The position numbers were made by a program, and so were the translations under genes. A stretch of DNA of 64,000 nt from the NCBI RefSeq assembly GCF_018476525.1, contig NZ_JAHCST010000052.1, positions 1 to 64,000 on the forward strand, read 5' to 3'. Shown here piece after piece: positions 22,993 through 37,735 of the stretch. This DNA is from Acrocarpospora catenulata. GTDB taxonomy: Bacteria > Actinomycetota > Actinomycetes > Streptosporangiales > Streptosporangiaceae. Position 1 is the stretch's first letter; the number at the start of each line of letters is the position of its first letter. Below the pieces are notes generated by a model. That model was not told the origin of the DNA. It did not search any database and saw nothing but the letters and a program-made list of their open reading frames with translations.

Positions 22993-23829
22993 ATGGAAAA
23001 CGATCGGGAGACCGGCTTGTCAGCCGCTGCGCGTTTCGGGCGTGAACTGGCCAGACATCGTCGGGAACGGGGTCTTACCCAACGGAGTCTGGCCGCTCAC
23101 ATCGGCTGCTCACCGTCGCTTGTAGGGCACATCGAAACCGGTAGTCGCAACCCACAACTGGACCTGGCGGAGGCGTGTGATCGCTTCTTCGCCCTCCCCG
23201 AGCCCGAATACTTCACACGGTTATGCCGCAGGATCCATTACTCTCCCACCGGTCCGGGATGGTTTCTACGGTGGCGTGAGGAGATCGAGCCCAGCGCTGT
23301 CACCCTCAGGACCTGGGACCCCCTGCTGGTCCCCGGTCTCCTCCAGACCAAGGCGTACGCGCGAGCGGTCTTCCTCGGTCACTTCTCCACTCCCGAGTCC
23401 GAGATCCAGGAGCAGGTGGCGGCCCGGATGGAGCGGCAGCGGATTTTCAGTCGTGAGAACCCTCCCGAGTTGTACGCACTGATGGATGAGTGGGTCCTCA
23501 AGCGCCCGATCGGCGGCAAATCCGTCATGTACGAACAGTTCCGCCATTTGGCAAACGCCGCACGCAACCGCCGGATAATGATCCAAATCGTTCCTTATGA
23601 CACCGCGTGCACAGATGGGCTGACATCATCATTTGTCATCGCGGAACTGGCGGAAGCGCCGACCACCGTATCCATAGAATCCGCAGGAAGAGGTGAGGTG
23701 TCTGCCGACAACGAAGTGGTTTCGCTGATCTTGGATAGGTATGACAAACTTCGGACCGAGGCTTACCGAGTCGGTGAGTCACTCGCGATGATCGAGGAAG
23801 CAGCGGAGCAATGGCATCCAAGGACCTGA
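22993..23829 (+). CDS. XRE-family regulator with DUF5753 (Scr1-type)
   Basis: 278 aa. An N-terminal helix-turn-helix (about residues 8-65: ELARHRRERGLTQRSLAAHI, GCSPSLVGHIETG) is followed by a DUF5753 domain with LVPGLLQTKAYARAVF and DEWVLKRPIGGKSVMYEQF. This class is nearly always paired with a DUF397 protein, as here: the downstream gene overlaps by 19 nt. ATG at 22993 is preferred over a GTG nine bases upstream because AGGTGG sits five nt before it. Likely a developmental or stress regulator; targets unknown. Confidence 0.9.
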   Translation: MENDRETGLSAAARFGRELARHRRERGLTQRSLAAHIGCSPSLVGHIETGSRNPQLDLAEACDRFFALPEPEYFTRLCRRIHYSPTGPGWFLRWREEIEPSAVTLRTWDPLLVPGLLQTKAYARAVFLGHFSTPESEIQEQVAARMERQRIFSRENPPELYALMDEWVLKRPIGGKSVMYEQFRHLANAARNRRIMIQIVPYDTACTDGLTSSFVIAELAEAPTTVSIESAGRGEVSADNEVVSLILDRYDKLRTEAYRVGESLAMIEEAAEQWHPRT

Positions 23830-24035
23830 CCCACACCGACCTCGCCGGAGCGATGTGGAAGAAGAGCTCTCTCAGTGGCAATGGCGGTGGGAACTGCGTC
23901 GAGGTCGCCGCTAACCTCCCCGGTATCGTCGCTGTCCGCGACAGTAAGAACCCGGCCGGCCCAGCGCTGGTCTTCACCCCCGCTGAATGGGTTGCCTTCC
24001 TGGACGGCGTGCGATCCGGAGAGTTCGACCTCTGA
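23811..24035 (+). CDS. DUF397 protein
   Basis: 74 aa, complete DUF397: WKKSSLSGNGGGNCVEVAA, VAVRDSKNPAGPALVFTP and AEWVAFLDGVRSGEFDL. DUF397 proteins are thought to antagonise or partner the adjacent XRE/DUF5753 protein; a coupled overlap supports that. A decayed copy of its core is fused to an antitoxin remnant at 20271-20352. Confidence 0.92.
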   Translation: MASKDLTHTDLAGAMWKKSSLSGNGGGNCVEVAANLPGIVAVRDSKNPAGPALVFTPAEWVAFLDGVRSGEFDL

Positions 24036-24043
24036 AATTTTCG

Positions 24044-24060
24044 TCCCCGCCCTTCGGGGA
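24044..24060. terminator. Short GC hairpin after DUF397
   Basis: CCCCGCCCTTCGGGG forms a five-base-pair stem a few bases downstream of the DUF397 stop. No T-run follows, so a terminator role is only possible. Confidence 0.35.
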
Positions 24061-24129
24061 GAGGTGGCTGGGGATGGTTCCCTCGGGCTGTCCTTCCCTT
24101 GGAGAGCGCTCTCATGACACGATCTGGTC

Positions 24130-24663
24130 ATGGAGTGGATCAATGAGCCGGCCGGCTGGTCGGTAGAAGGCGACGCGCTGACCGTTGCGGTCGGGGGCAA
24201 GACGGACCTGTGGCAGAAGACGCACTACGGGTACGCCTTCGACAACGCGCCCATGTACGGGCGGGTGGTCGAAGGGGACATGCGGGTCACGGTGACCTTC
24301 GAGGCCGACTACGCCGAGCAGTACGACCAGGCCGGGGCGATCCTGCGGATTGACGAGGCGAACTGGATCAAGGCGGGGACCGAGTTCGTCGACGGGGCGT
24401 TGCAGATCAGTGTCGTGGTGACGCGGGGGTTCTCGGACTGGTCGGTGAAGGCGGCGCCGGGGATGCCGAGGTCGTTCACCATCGATCTGCTCCGGGAGGG
24501 GGACGCGGTGACCGTGCGGTACGGGATGGACGGGGAAGAGCCGGACACCCTGATCCGGCTGGCCTACTTCCCGCCGGGGGTGCCCGCGCTCGGTGGCGCG
24601 ATGGCCGCCGCGCCGGTCGGGCCGGGGTTCGAGGCCCGGTTCAGCAAGGTGTCCGTTATCTGA
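24130..24663 (+). CDS. DUF1349 domain protein
   Basis: 177 aa of the DUF1349 family, a concanavalin-like beta-sandwich fold found in yeast Ree1 and many bacterial proteins. Visible blocks are WSVEGDALTVAVGGKTDLWQ, YGYAFDNAPMYG, YDQAGAILRIDEANWIKAG, EFVDGALQISVVVTRGFSDW and the C-terminal FEARFSKVSVI. Full family length. Single gene with no clear operon; cytoplasmic, as no signal peptide is seen. Function in the family is poorly known. Confidence 0.88.
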   Translation: MEWINEPAGWSVEGDALTVAVGGKTDLWQKTHYGYAFDNAPMYGRVVEGDMRVTVTFEADYAEQYDQAGAILRIDEANWIKAGTEFVDGALQISVVVTRGFSDWSVKAAPGMPRSFTIDLLREGDAVTVRYGMDGEEPDTLIRLAYFPPGVPALGGAMAAAPVGPGFEARFSKVSVI

Positions 24664-24722
24664 TTCGGGCCCGCCCGCCCCTGGAGCCCGGAGGGTAAAT
24701 TCAAGAAAAGGGGGCGGATGCG

Positions 24723-25967
24723 GTGGTGGTGAAATATCCGGATCGTATCCCCGGCGAAGGCATGTACGTCGTCGGTCTCGACGTCGCGCCGGGGCAGTAC
24801 CTTTGTCGGACTCCGGGTGACGGGCACTGGGTCCGGTATCCGGCGAGTGGGGATGGTCCGGTCGTCATCCGGCACCGGGGTGCGGGCACGGTCGCCGTGG
24901 TGATCGAGCCTGGGGATGCGGCGTTCGGCAGTCAGATGCCCGCCGAGTGGGTCAGGGTCACGGCGGCGGCCCTGGTCCCCGAAGATCCGCTGGACCTCAA
25001 CGTCGCGCATGGTCCGGCGGTCCAGGATGCCGCAAATGGTCCAGCGGAACAGGACACCGCGTACGGTCCGGCCCCGGAGAAGAGCCGGTCGACGGGGAAG
25101 AAGGCCGGGCGGGTAAGGACGATCTTCGATCCGGACATGCCGCCCGACGTGCGTAAAGGGCTGGAAGCCGCGCCCGCCCTGGTGTGGCATGTGCGCACCG
25201 GCAGCCCTTGGAGGTCGCCGGACCGGCGGGACGGTAAACACACCCATCCCGTGGTGCCCATGATCTTGATCTACTTCGTGTTCAGCCTCATGTTCGGCAT
25301 GTCCATGATCCTGTTCGTGATGGTGCTGGTGATCACGATCGTTGCCGGGGCGAACCACCGTCGCCGGAACTCGGTCCACCGGCTGGCCGCCCTGGCCCGC
25401 GCCAACCCCGGCTGGTTCCTGGTGGAGAAGGACTTCGACGACCAGACCCGCCGCCTGATGGCGAGGACCCAGCGGGCGATCCGCCGTATCCAGGCGGCCA
25501 CGGTCTACCAGCGGGGCCTCGTGGACGTGGCCGACCACGAGCTGATCCTGCCCGTGGAGGAGTGGGAGATCGCCAAGGCGCTGAACAAGGTGACGGTGCT
25601 CCGCGCCGAGCAGGCCGCGATGACCGGCGACGGGGTGGCCGACCCGGTGGCGGCGGCGCTCGCGCCCTACCGGGCCACCCTGGACACGGTGGTGTCCTCG
25701 GTGACCGGCAGGATCGAGGCGCTGGAGCGGTACGCGGCCAAGATCCTCGAAGCCGACCGGCTCTACAAGGCCCACGACCAGCTGCGGCTGCTGTCCGAAC
25801 GCACCGGTGAGTACCGGGACCTGCTGGCCGGGACGGTACGGGACGACCTGGCCAGGGCCGAGATCGAACGGCTCGGCAGGAACCTGGAGCAGCTGAAGCT
25901 GGCCCTGGAGGAGAGCCTGGTCGCCGCCCGGCTGGCCGCATTGGAGGTCAAACCGGAGCACATCTAG
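24723..25967 (+). CDS. Membrane protein with C-terminal coiled coil, unknown function
   Basis: 414 aa, GTG start (a second GTG follows) with AAAAGGGGGC upstream. Residues about 1-80 look like a small beta-rich domain (GMYVVGLDVAPGQYLC, GDGHWVRYPASGDGPVVIR). A linker with a loose GPA-x-QD repeat follows (about 95-120). Two close hydrophobic stretches (about 180-210, ILIYFVFSLMFGM and ILFVMVLVITIVAG) form one or two membrane passes. The C-terminal 170 residues are helical and charged, likely a coiled coil (ERYAAKILEADRLYKAHDQL). I recognise no named family. It ends 10 nt before an M20 peptidase gene and may be co-transcribed. Confidence 0.8.
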   Translation: MVVKYPDRIPGEGMYVVGLDVAPGQYLCRTPGDGHWVRYPASGDGPVVIRHRGAGTVAVVIEPGDAAFGSQMPAEWVRVTAAALVPEDPLDLNVAHGPAVQDAANGPAEQDTAYGPAPEKSRSTGKKAGRVRTIFDPDMPPDVRKGLEAAPALVWHVRTGSPWRSPDRRDGKHTHPVVPMILIYFVFSLMFGMSMILFVMVLVITIVAGANHRRRNSVHRLAALARANPGWFLVEKDFDDQTRRLMARTQRAIRRIQAATVYQRGLVDVADHELILPVEEWEIAKALNKVTVLRAEQAAMTGDGVADPVAAALAPYRATLDTVVSSVTGRIEALERYAAKILEADRLYKAHDQLRLLSERTGEYRDLLAGTVRDDLARAEIERLGRNLEQLKLALEESLVAARLAALEVKPEHI

Positions 25968-25977
25968 TGTTTCCGGC

Positions 25978-27228
25978 ATGGACTGGGAAGCGCGTGTGCT
26001 GGACGCCATCGACGAGGCCGCGACCGTACGGCTCCTGGCCGACCTGGTCAGGGTGCCGAGCGTGACCGGCGGGGACGCCGAATCGGATCTGCAGGATCGG
26101 TGCGCCCGGCAGCTGGCCGAGCTGGACCTCGACGTGGACCTGTGGAAGCTGGACCTGCCCGCGCTCCGCGCCCACGACGGCTACCCGGGTACGGAGGCCC
26201 CCAGGGAAGAGGGGTACGGCCTGGTCGCCACCACCGAGGGGGAGGGCGAGCCCGCGCTGATCCTCCAGGGCCACGTGGACGTGGTGCCCACCGGGGACCT
26301 GGCCAAATGGGAGGGCAACGACCCGTTCGGGGCGCGTGCCACCGCGACCACCCTGTACGGCCGGGGCGCCTGCGACATGAAAGCGGGCCTGGCCGCCAAC
26401 CTGGCCGTGGTGACCGCGCTGCGGCGGGCCGGTGTGCGGCTGGCCCGCCCGCTGGCCCTGCACTGTGTGATCAGCGAGGAGGACGGCGGCCTGGGCGCGT
26501 TCGCCACCATGGTGCGCGGGCACCGCGGCGAGGCGGCGGTGATCACCGAGCCGACCGGCGGACAGCTCATCACCGCCAACGCGGGTTCGCTGACGTTCCG
26601 GCTGGAAGTGGCCGGGCGGGCCGCGCACGGGGCCACCCGGTACGAGGGTGTGAACGCGATCGAGGCGTTCTACCCGGTGCTGCGGGCGATCAGGGAGCTG
26701 GAGGCGGAGCGCAACCGCGATCCGCATCCGCTGTTCGCCGGCAACGTCCTGCCGTACCCGATCGAGGTGGGGACGGTACGGGCGGGGGACTGGGCGAGCA
26801 GTGTGCCGGACCTGCTGGTGGCCGAGGGGCGTCTCGGGGTGCGGCTGGGGGAGGACCCGGACGACGCGGCGGCGGCGCTGGAGACGGTGCTGGCGGGGAT
26901 CGACGACCCGTGGCTGCGGGACAATCCGGTCACGGTGACCTGGCCGGGCGGGCGGTTCGCCAGCGGGCGGCTGCCGGAAGGACATCCCCTGCTGGGGGAG
27001 ACCGCCGACGCGATCGAGGCGGTGACGGGGACGCGTCCCGCCACCACGGCCGCGCCGTACGGCAGCGATCTGCGCATCTACGCAGGGGCGGGCATCCCCA
27101 CCCTGCACTACGGCCCCGGGGACGTACGGTTCGCGCACGCCCCGCGCGAGCAGGTGGAACTGCGCGAACTGCGCGACGTCACCCGGGCGCTGGCGCTGCT
27201 GGTGGTACGGCGATGCGGGGTCCGCTAG
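25978..27228 (+). CDS. M20-family metallopeptidase/deacylase (ArgE/DapE-like)
   Basis: 416 aa. Zinc-binding and catalytic elements of M20 enzymes are present: LQGHVDVVPTGD (His and catalytic Asp), GRGACDMKAGLA (bridging Asp), ISEEDGGLG (catalytic and ligand Glu) and a C-terminal YGPGDVRFAHAPREQVEL (ligand His). ARATATTLYG and the dimerisation-domain AAHGATRYEGVNAIEAF segment fit ArgE/DapE or carboxypeptidase G2-like members. Substrate unknown: an N-acyl amino acid or a dipeptide. Cytoplasmic. Ten nt downstream of the membrane-protein gene. Confidence 0.9.
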   Translation: MDWEARVLDAIDEAATVRLLADLVRVPSVTGGDAESDLQDRCARQLAELDLDVDLWKLDLPALRAHDGYPGTEAPREEGYGLVATTEGEGEPALILQGHVDVVPTGDLAKWEGNDPFGARATATTLYGRGACDMKAGLAANLAVVTALRRAGVRLARPLALHCVISEEDGGLGAFATMVRGHRGEAAVITEPTGGQLITANAGSLTFRLEVAGRAAHGATRYEGVNAIEAFYPVLRAIRELEAERNRDPHPLFAGNVLPYPIEVGTVRAGDWASSVPDLLVAEGRLGVRLGEDPDDAAAALETVLAGIDDPWLRDNPVTVTWPGGRFASGRLPEGHPLLGETADAIEAVTGTRPATTAAPYGSDLRIYAGAGIPTLHYGPGDVRFAHAPREQVELRELRDVTRALALLVVRRCGVR

Positions 27229-27280
27229 ACGGCCAGGCGGCCTACGGCTCCGACCATCGGTAGGAGGCTAGAGTCCCGCT

Positions 27281-27874
27281 ATGGAGCAGCAGCACGAGCT
27301 GGTGCAAATCTTCCGGGAGGCGCCGCTCCGGGAGCGGGCCGACGCGGCCAGGAACCGGGAGAAGGTGCTGGCGGCGGCGGTAAAGCTGTTCCGCGAGCAC
27401 GGGGTCGAGAACGTCTCGATGGACGCGGTCGCTACGGAGGCCGGTGTCGGCAAAGGCACGCTCTTCCGCAGATTCGGCGATAAATCCGGGCTTGTTTTCG
27501 CACTGCTGGACAACAAGGAGCGCCTGCTCCAGGAGGCGGTCCTCAGCGGCCCACCCCCACTCGGCCCCGGCGCGCCCCCAGGCGAACGGGTGATGGGCTT
27601 CCTCGACGCCTACAGCGACTACCTGTTCGGCAACATCGACCTGCTCCGCGTCTCGGAGACCGCCACCCCAGGCGCCCGCTACCGAATCGCCTCCTACCGC
27701 TTCTGGCACACCCACCTACGCATGCTCCTCACCCAGCTGCGCCCCGCATCCGACCCCGACGCCCTCGCCCACGCCCTGCTGGCCCTCTTGGGTGCCGAGC
27801 ATGTGGCGGCCGTGGGGGAGCAGGCGGCCCGCGTGGGCGCCCGGGAACTGGCGGTGGCCCTTGTCAGCGGATAG
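27281..27874 (+). CDS. TetR-family transcriptional regulator
   Basis: 197 aa. The N-terminal helix-turn-helix spans about residues 20-65 (KVLAAAVKLFREHGVENVSM, DAVATEAGVGKGTLFRRFG). The C-terminal ligand domain (PPGERVMGFLDAYSDYLFGN) resembles the TetR subgroup with a SbtR-like C-terminus. It lies 77 nt upstream of the penicillin-acylase-family gene on the same strand, so it may control it; no operator could be identified. Confidence 0.9.
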   Translation: MEQQHELVQIFREAPLRERADAARNREKVLAAAVKLFREHGVENVSMDAVATEAGVGKGTLFRRFGDKSGLVFALLDNKERLLQEAVLSGPPPLGPGAPPGERVMGFLDAYSDYLFGNIDLLRVSETATPGARYRIASYRFWHTHLRMLLTQLRPASDPDALAHALLALLGAEHVAAVGEQAARVGARELAVALVSG

Positions 27875-27951
27875 GTCCGTGTCCGAATAGCTACCGCCGA
27901 GTAATCAAGCTCCTGAATACTGTGACGAGCAAAACCAGGAAAGGTTCGGGA

Positions 27952-30486
27952 ATGGTCAGGTTAGCGCCGTTTGCACGATTTGCTTGGCCGCTTCGCTGGT
28001 TGTTCCGGATCCTGACCCTGCTGGTGATCCTCGCCCTGCTGCTGGCCGGGACCGTGACGTGGACCGTGCGCCGGTCCTTCCCGCAGACCTCCGGCGAGCT
28101 CACGCTGCCCGGTCTAACCAAGCCGGTGACCGTGTACCGCGACGCGTACGGTGTCCCGCAGATCTACGCCGACACGCCTGATGACCTCTTCCGCGCCCAG
28201 GGCTACGTGCACGCCCAGGACCGGTTCTGGGAGATGGACTTCCGCCGGAAGACTACGGCGGGACGCCTTTCCGAGTTGTTCGGCGAGGCCACGCTCGACA
28301 TCGACAAGGTGGTCCGCACGCTCGGCTGGCGGCGGGTCGCCGAGCGGGAGTTCGCTCTGCTCGACCCGGAGGCGCAGCGCGGTCTGGAGGCGTACGCGGC
28401 GGGGGTGAACGCCTGGCTGGACCAGAACGACGGGTTCGCCGACCGGAGCCTGGAGTACGCGGTGCTCAAGCTCACCAACGGCGCCTACCGCCCCGAGCCG
28501 TGGACCCCGGCCGACTCCCTGGCCTGGATGAAGGCGATGGCCTGGGACCTGCGCTCCAACATGGACGACGAGCTCGAACGCGCCCTGGACGCCGGCGCGC
28601 TCCCGGTCGCCCGGGTCGACGAGCTCTTCCCCGCCTACCCGTACGACCGCCACCGGCCGATCGTGACCGCTGGGGCGGTCCAGGACACCAAGTTCGACCC
28701 GGCTGCTCCCGTGACCGCCGCCTCGGCGGCGCTCACCCGGGTCTCCCGGGTGCTGCGCACGGTCCCGTCCCTGCTCGGTACGGACGGAGCCGACCGGAAG
28801 GGCATCGGCTCCAACTCCTGGGTGGTCGCGGGGAAGTTCACCGACACCGGGAAGCCGCTGCTGGCCAACGACCCGCACCTCGGGCCCCGGATTCCATCGA
28901 TCTGGTACCAGGCGGGGCTGCACTGCCGCACCCGCTCGGCGGCCTGCCCGTACGACGTGGCGGGGTTCACCTTCTCCGGGCTGCCCGGGGTGGTGATCGG
29001 CCACAACCACCGGGTCGCCTGGGGGTTCACCAACCTCGGGCCGGACGTCACCGACCTGTACGTCGAGCGGATCCAGGGGGAGACCTACCAGACCGAAACC
29101 GGCTGGGTGCCGTTCCAGACCCTCACCGAGCAGATCAAGGTCGCCGGAGGCGCGCCGGTGGAGCTGAAGGTCAGATCCACCCGGCATGGGCCGATCATCT
29201 CGGAGGTGCTGGAGAGCGCCGGGAAATCCCTGCCGGGGGCCGGCAAGAATCTCGGTGAAGGCGCACCGGCGGACTCGCAGGCGATCGCACTGCGCTGGAC
29301 CGCGTTGGAGCCCAGCATTACCGCCAACGCCATCTTCCTGCTGAACACGGCCGAGAACTGGGATCAGTTCCGCAAGGCGGCCTCCTACTTCGAAGCGCCC
29401 TCCCAGAACCTGATTTATGCCGATGTGGACGGAAACATCGGCTACCAGGCGCCGGGGAAGATCCCGATCAGGTCGAGTGGCGACGGGCGGTGGCCCAGCG
29501 CGGGCTGGACCGGTGAGCAGGAATGGACCGGATACATCCCGTTCGAGGAACTGCCTTACGCCTACAACCCTCCGGAAGGCTGGATCGCCACCGCCAACAA
29601 CGCCGCCATCGGCCCCGGCTACCGCCATTTCCTCACCAGCGACTGGGCCTACGGCTACCGGTCACAGCGCATAGCCGACCGCCTCAAAGCCCTCACGGCC
29701 GCAGGAAAGGTCACCCTCCAGTCGATGGCCGACCTCCAGATGGACGACACGAACGGCCTGGCCCCAACCCTGGTTCCGCACCTGCTTCGGGTCGGCGGCG
29801 GCCACACCGCCCTGCTCAAGGACTGGAACCACACCCAGTCCAGAGACTCCGCGCCCGCCGCCTACTTCAACGTGATCTGGCGCAACCTGCTGGCCCGCGT
29901 CTTCCACGACGAACTGCCCGAGGGCGCCCGCCCTCAGGGCGGTGACAGGTGGTGGGAGATCATGCGCGCCGTCCTCGACGACCCCGACGCGGCCTGGTGG
30001 GACGACGTACGCACCAAGAACGGCGTGGAAACCAGGGACGACATGCTCAGAGCGGCCATCGCCGACGCCGACGCCGAGATCGCCGAACGCCTCGGCGACG
30101 ACCCCGCCGACTGGCGCTGGGGCGACCTGCACACCCTGGAGCTCACCCACGAGACCTTCGGCACCTCCGGCATCGCCCCGATCGAATGGCTCTTCAACCG
30201 GGGCCCGCTGCCCGCCGCCGGCAGCAAGGACGCGGTCAACGCGACCGGCTGGTCCACGGAGGACGGCTACGAGGTCGACTGGGTCCCCTCCATGCGCATG
30301 GTCGTGGACCTCGCCGACCTCGACCGCTCCCGCTGGATCAACCTGACCGGCGCCTCCGGCCACGCCTTCCACTCGTCGTACGCGGACCAGGCCGAACTTT
30401 GGGCGGACGGCGCCACCACACCCTGGCCGTTCACCAAACGGGCGACCGAGACCGCGGCCGCCGACACGCTGACCCTGAAGCCCTGA
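27952..30486 (+). CDS. Penicillin acylase family protein (Ntn hydrolase)
   Basis: 844-aa precursor. A single membrane anchor or uncleaved signal (about residues 10-37, WLFRILTLLVILALLLAG) precedes the alpha-chain region (YADTPDDLFRAQGYVHAQDR, WEMDFRRKTTAGRLSELFG). The autoprocessing site is G/SNSW, with Ser287 as N-terminal nucleophile of the beta chain. NDPHLGPRIPSIWYQ and GHNHRVAWGFTN are family blocks, and NNAAIGPGYRHFL carries the catalytic Asn region. Such enzymes hydrolyse amides: beta-lactam side chains, acyl-homoserine lactones, or lipopeptide acyl groups (PvdQ). ATG at 27952 has AGGAAAGG upstream; a GTG at 27922 is less likely. It is convergent with, and three nt from, the NRPS cluster. 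Confidence 0.92.
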   Translation: MVRLAPFARFAWPLRWLFRILTLLVILALLLAGTVTWTVRRSFPQTSGELTLPGLTKPVTVYRDAYGVPQIYADTPDDLFRAQGYVHAQDRFWEMDFRRKTTAGRLSELFGEATLDIDKVVRTLGWRRVAEREFALLDPEAQRGLEAYAAGVNAWLDQNDGFADRSLEYAVLKLTNGAYRPEPWTPADSLAWMKAMAWDLRSNMDDELERALDAGALPVARVDELFPAYPYDRHRPIVTAGAVQDTKFDPAAPVTAASAALTRVSRVLRTVPSLLGTDGADRKGIGSNSWVVAGKFTDTGKPLLANDPHLGPRIPSIWYQAGLHCRTRSAACPYDVAGFTFSGLPGVVIGHNHRVAWGFTNLGPDVTDLYVERIQGETYQTETGWVPFQTLTEQIKVAGGAPVELKVRSTRHGPIISEVLESAGKSLPGAGKNLGEGAPADSQAIALRWTALEPSITANAIFLLNTAENWDQFRKAASYFEAPSQNLIYADVDGNIGYQAPGKIPIRSSGDGRWPSAGWTGEQEWTGYIPFEELPYAYNPPEGWIATANNAAIGPGYRHFLTSDWAYGYRSQRIADRLKALTAAGKVTLQSMADLQMDDTNGLAPTLVPHLLRVGGGHTALLKDWNHTQSRDSAPAAYFNVIWRNLLARVFHDELPEGARPQGGDRWWEIMRAVLDDPDAAWWDDVRTKNGVETRDDMLRAAIADADAEIAERLGDDPADWRWGDLHTLELTHETFGTSGIAPIEWLFNRGPLPAAGSKDAVNATGWSTEDGYEVDWVPSMRMVVDLADLDRSRWINLTGASGHAFHSSYADQAELWADGATTPWPFTKRATETAAADTLTLKP

Positions 30487-30500
30487 GCCTTACGAAGGCT
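30486..30500. terminator. Compact hairpin between convergent genes
   Basis: AGCCTTACGAAGGCT has a six-base-pair stem and a three-base loop. It spans the junction of the acylase gene and the convergent condensation-domain gene, including the TAA of the latter. It has no T-run; a bidirectional terminator is possible. Confidence 0.4.
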
Positions 30501-31863
30501 GCAGGCACAGCCGCGGGATCTCGGCCATCGGAACCTCCTCGGTGAGGCTGCGGACCAGGATGGTCTCGATGGCGAGGAGCAACGTGGTCGCGGTGTCCCG
30601 CGTCAGGTAGGCGGTGTCGATGATGAGGCTGAGCTGACCGGTGTCGGTGGCAGTGCCCACGGTGAAGAACGCCTTGAAGCGGACCCCCGGCCAGGCGTTC
30701 GTGACGTACGTGCGGGTCTTCCCGGTGAGGACGGACAGGTCCTGGCCGGGTGCGAACCGGGGCAGGGAGGGCCAGTCGCCGATGCCCCGGCGGTCGTTGA
30801 AGAAGGCGTCCAGGTCGGGTTCGCGGCCTCGGCGGCGGCCGATCTCCTCGCGCATGGACTGCATCGCGAACGGGTCGTAGTGCGCGTTCCGGTAGGCCTG
30901 CAGGGCGGCACGGTGCGCGTCCCGGCAGGCGGCGGCGAAGTCCGTGGCCGGGAGGTCGAGCACGAGCAGGCCGTCCTGCCCGACGGTGCCGACCATGGTG
31001 CGGGTACGGGCGTCGCGGCGGTTGCTGTGGACGAGCTGCATGACCGCCCTCGGGCGCCCGCTCACCACGGCCAGCACGGTCGCGCAGGAGGCGATCAGGA
31101 TGCTGGTGGTGCTGACGGTCCAGCGTTCTGCCAGTCTCTCCGCCGCGGCGGCGAGCGCGACCGACTCCATGCCGACCTCGATGAACCGCGGGTCCTCCGG
31201 CTCGCGGGGAGCGTGGTCGAAGACGTCCAGGGGGACCTCTTCGAGAACCGAGCGCCAGTGCTCGATGGACCTGCCGGAACGGGCCTGCCAGGATTCCTCC
31301 CGTTCCAGGGCCGCCTGGTCCATCGGCTGCCAGCCGGCCGGCGGCAGGTCCTCGCCCTTGAGCAGCGCCCTCCACTCCTCGGCCAGCAGGCTCAGCGCCT
31401 GGTAGTCCACCGCCAGGTGGGAGAAGCAGAACGCGAGCGCCATCGGACGCCCGCCCTTGAGGACGACGGCGCAACGCAGCGGCAGGTCCTCGCCGTGCGC
31501 GAAGGCGGTGCGGCTCATCTCCGCGGCGAGGCGCTCGGCCACCTGGAGTCCGCGCTCCGGGCCGGCCTCGACCAGGTGGACGGTCAGTTCCCCGTCGCGC
31601 GTCACCCGTTGCACCGGGCCGTCCGGCGTGGCGGTGAAGGTGGTGCGCAGGCTCTCGTGGCGTTCGAGCAGTACGCGGAGCGCGGCCAGCACGGTGGTGA
31701 GGTCGCGCCTGCCGTAGACGGCGAGCACCCAAGGGCAGTTGAGGAAGGTCTGGCTGTCCCCCATCAGGTGCACGGCCCGCCACATCAGCCGCTGGCCCCA
31801 GGTCAGCGCCGCCTCGCCGTCCCGCGCCCCGTGGAACGGCACCCGCGCCGTGCCCGCGCTCAC
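30490..31863 (-). CDS. Stand-alone NRPS condensation-domain protein
   Basis: 457 aa, one condensation domain with no attached carrier. The family's HHxxxDG motif appears as SHLAVDY: the second (catalytic) His and the Asp remain, the first His is Ser and the Gly is Tyr. Other features are LTWGQRLMWRAVHLMGD at the N-terminus and MVGTVGQDGLLVLDLP in place of the usual latch region. Such free C domains can catalyse amide or ester formation, or act on a discrete carrier protein. Its GTG start overlaps the stop of the free carrier-protein gene, so the two are probable partners. Last gene of the NRPS operon. Confidence 0.85.
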   Translation of the reverse strand: MSAGTARVPFHGARDGEAALTWGQRLMWRAVHLMGDSQTFLNCPWVLAVYGRRDLTTVLAALRVLLERHESLRTTFTATPDGPVQRVTRDGELTVHLVEAGPERGLQVAERLAAEMSRTAFAHGEDLPLRCAVVLKGGRPMALAFCFSHLAVDYQALSLLAEEWRALLKGEDLPPAGWQPMDQAALEREESWQARSGRSIEHWRSVLEEVPLDVFDHAPREPEDPRFIEVGMESVALAAAAERLAERWTVSTTSILIASCATVLAVVSGRPRAVMQLVHSNRRDARTRTMVGTVGQDGLLVLDLPATDFAAACRDAHRAALQAYRNAHYDPFAMQSMREEIGRRRGREPDLDAFFNDRRGIGDWPSLPRFAPGQDLSVLTGKTRTYVTNAWPGVRFKAFFTVGTATDTGQLSLIIDTAYLTRDTATTLLLAIETILVRSLTEEVPMAEIPRLCLQPS

Positions 31864-32137
31864 CGCGGCGGTCCCGCCGGATCCCCGGCGCCCAGGCGTG
31901 CGAGGTGGGTGGCGAGGACGTCGAGGTACTCGAAGGACGCCAGCGGGCCGCCGAGGTCGATCTGGCAGTCGAAGGCGTCCTCGACGGCGTCGATGAGGCT
32001 GATCCTGGCCAGCGAGGTGAGGCCGAGCGCGGAGAGCGGGTGGTCACCCGCGAGCACGTCCTCGGCGCGGAGTTCCCGGCCGGACGCCTCGACGATCATG
32101 TCGGCCAGCCGTGCCCTGATCGGGTCCGTCCCGGCCG

Positions 32138-32141
<4 letters not shown>
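31860..32141 (-). CDS. Discrete acyl/peptidyl carrier protein
   Basis: 93 aa. The phosphopantetheine site is the Ser in LGLTSLARISLIDAVEDAF, in the expected position between helices I and II. ELRAEDVLAGDHPL and the acidic helix II are typical. It could carry the acyl or amino-acyl group made by the ligase at 43974-45467, or the substrate of the adjoining free C domain. It overlaps the upstream NRPS gene and the downstream C-domain gene by four bases each. Confidence 0.88.

Positions 32142-37731
<5,590 letters not shown>

Positions 37732-37735
<4 letters not shown>

Noticed and set aside
24564-26009. Long minus-strand frame opposite the coiled-coil membrane protein
   Set aside because: Shadow frame without family similarity; the plus-strand gene has a ribosome site and clear membrane segments.
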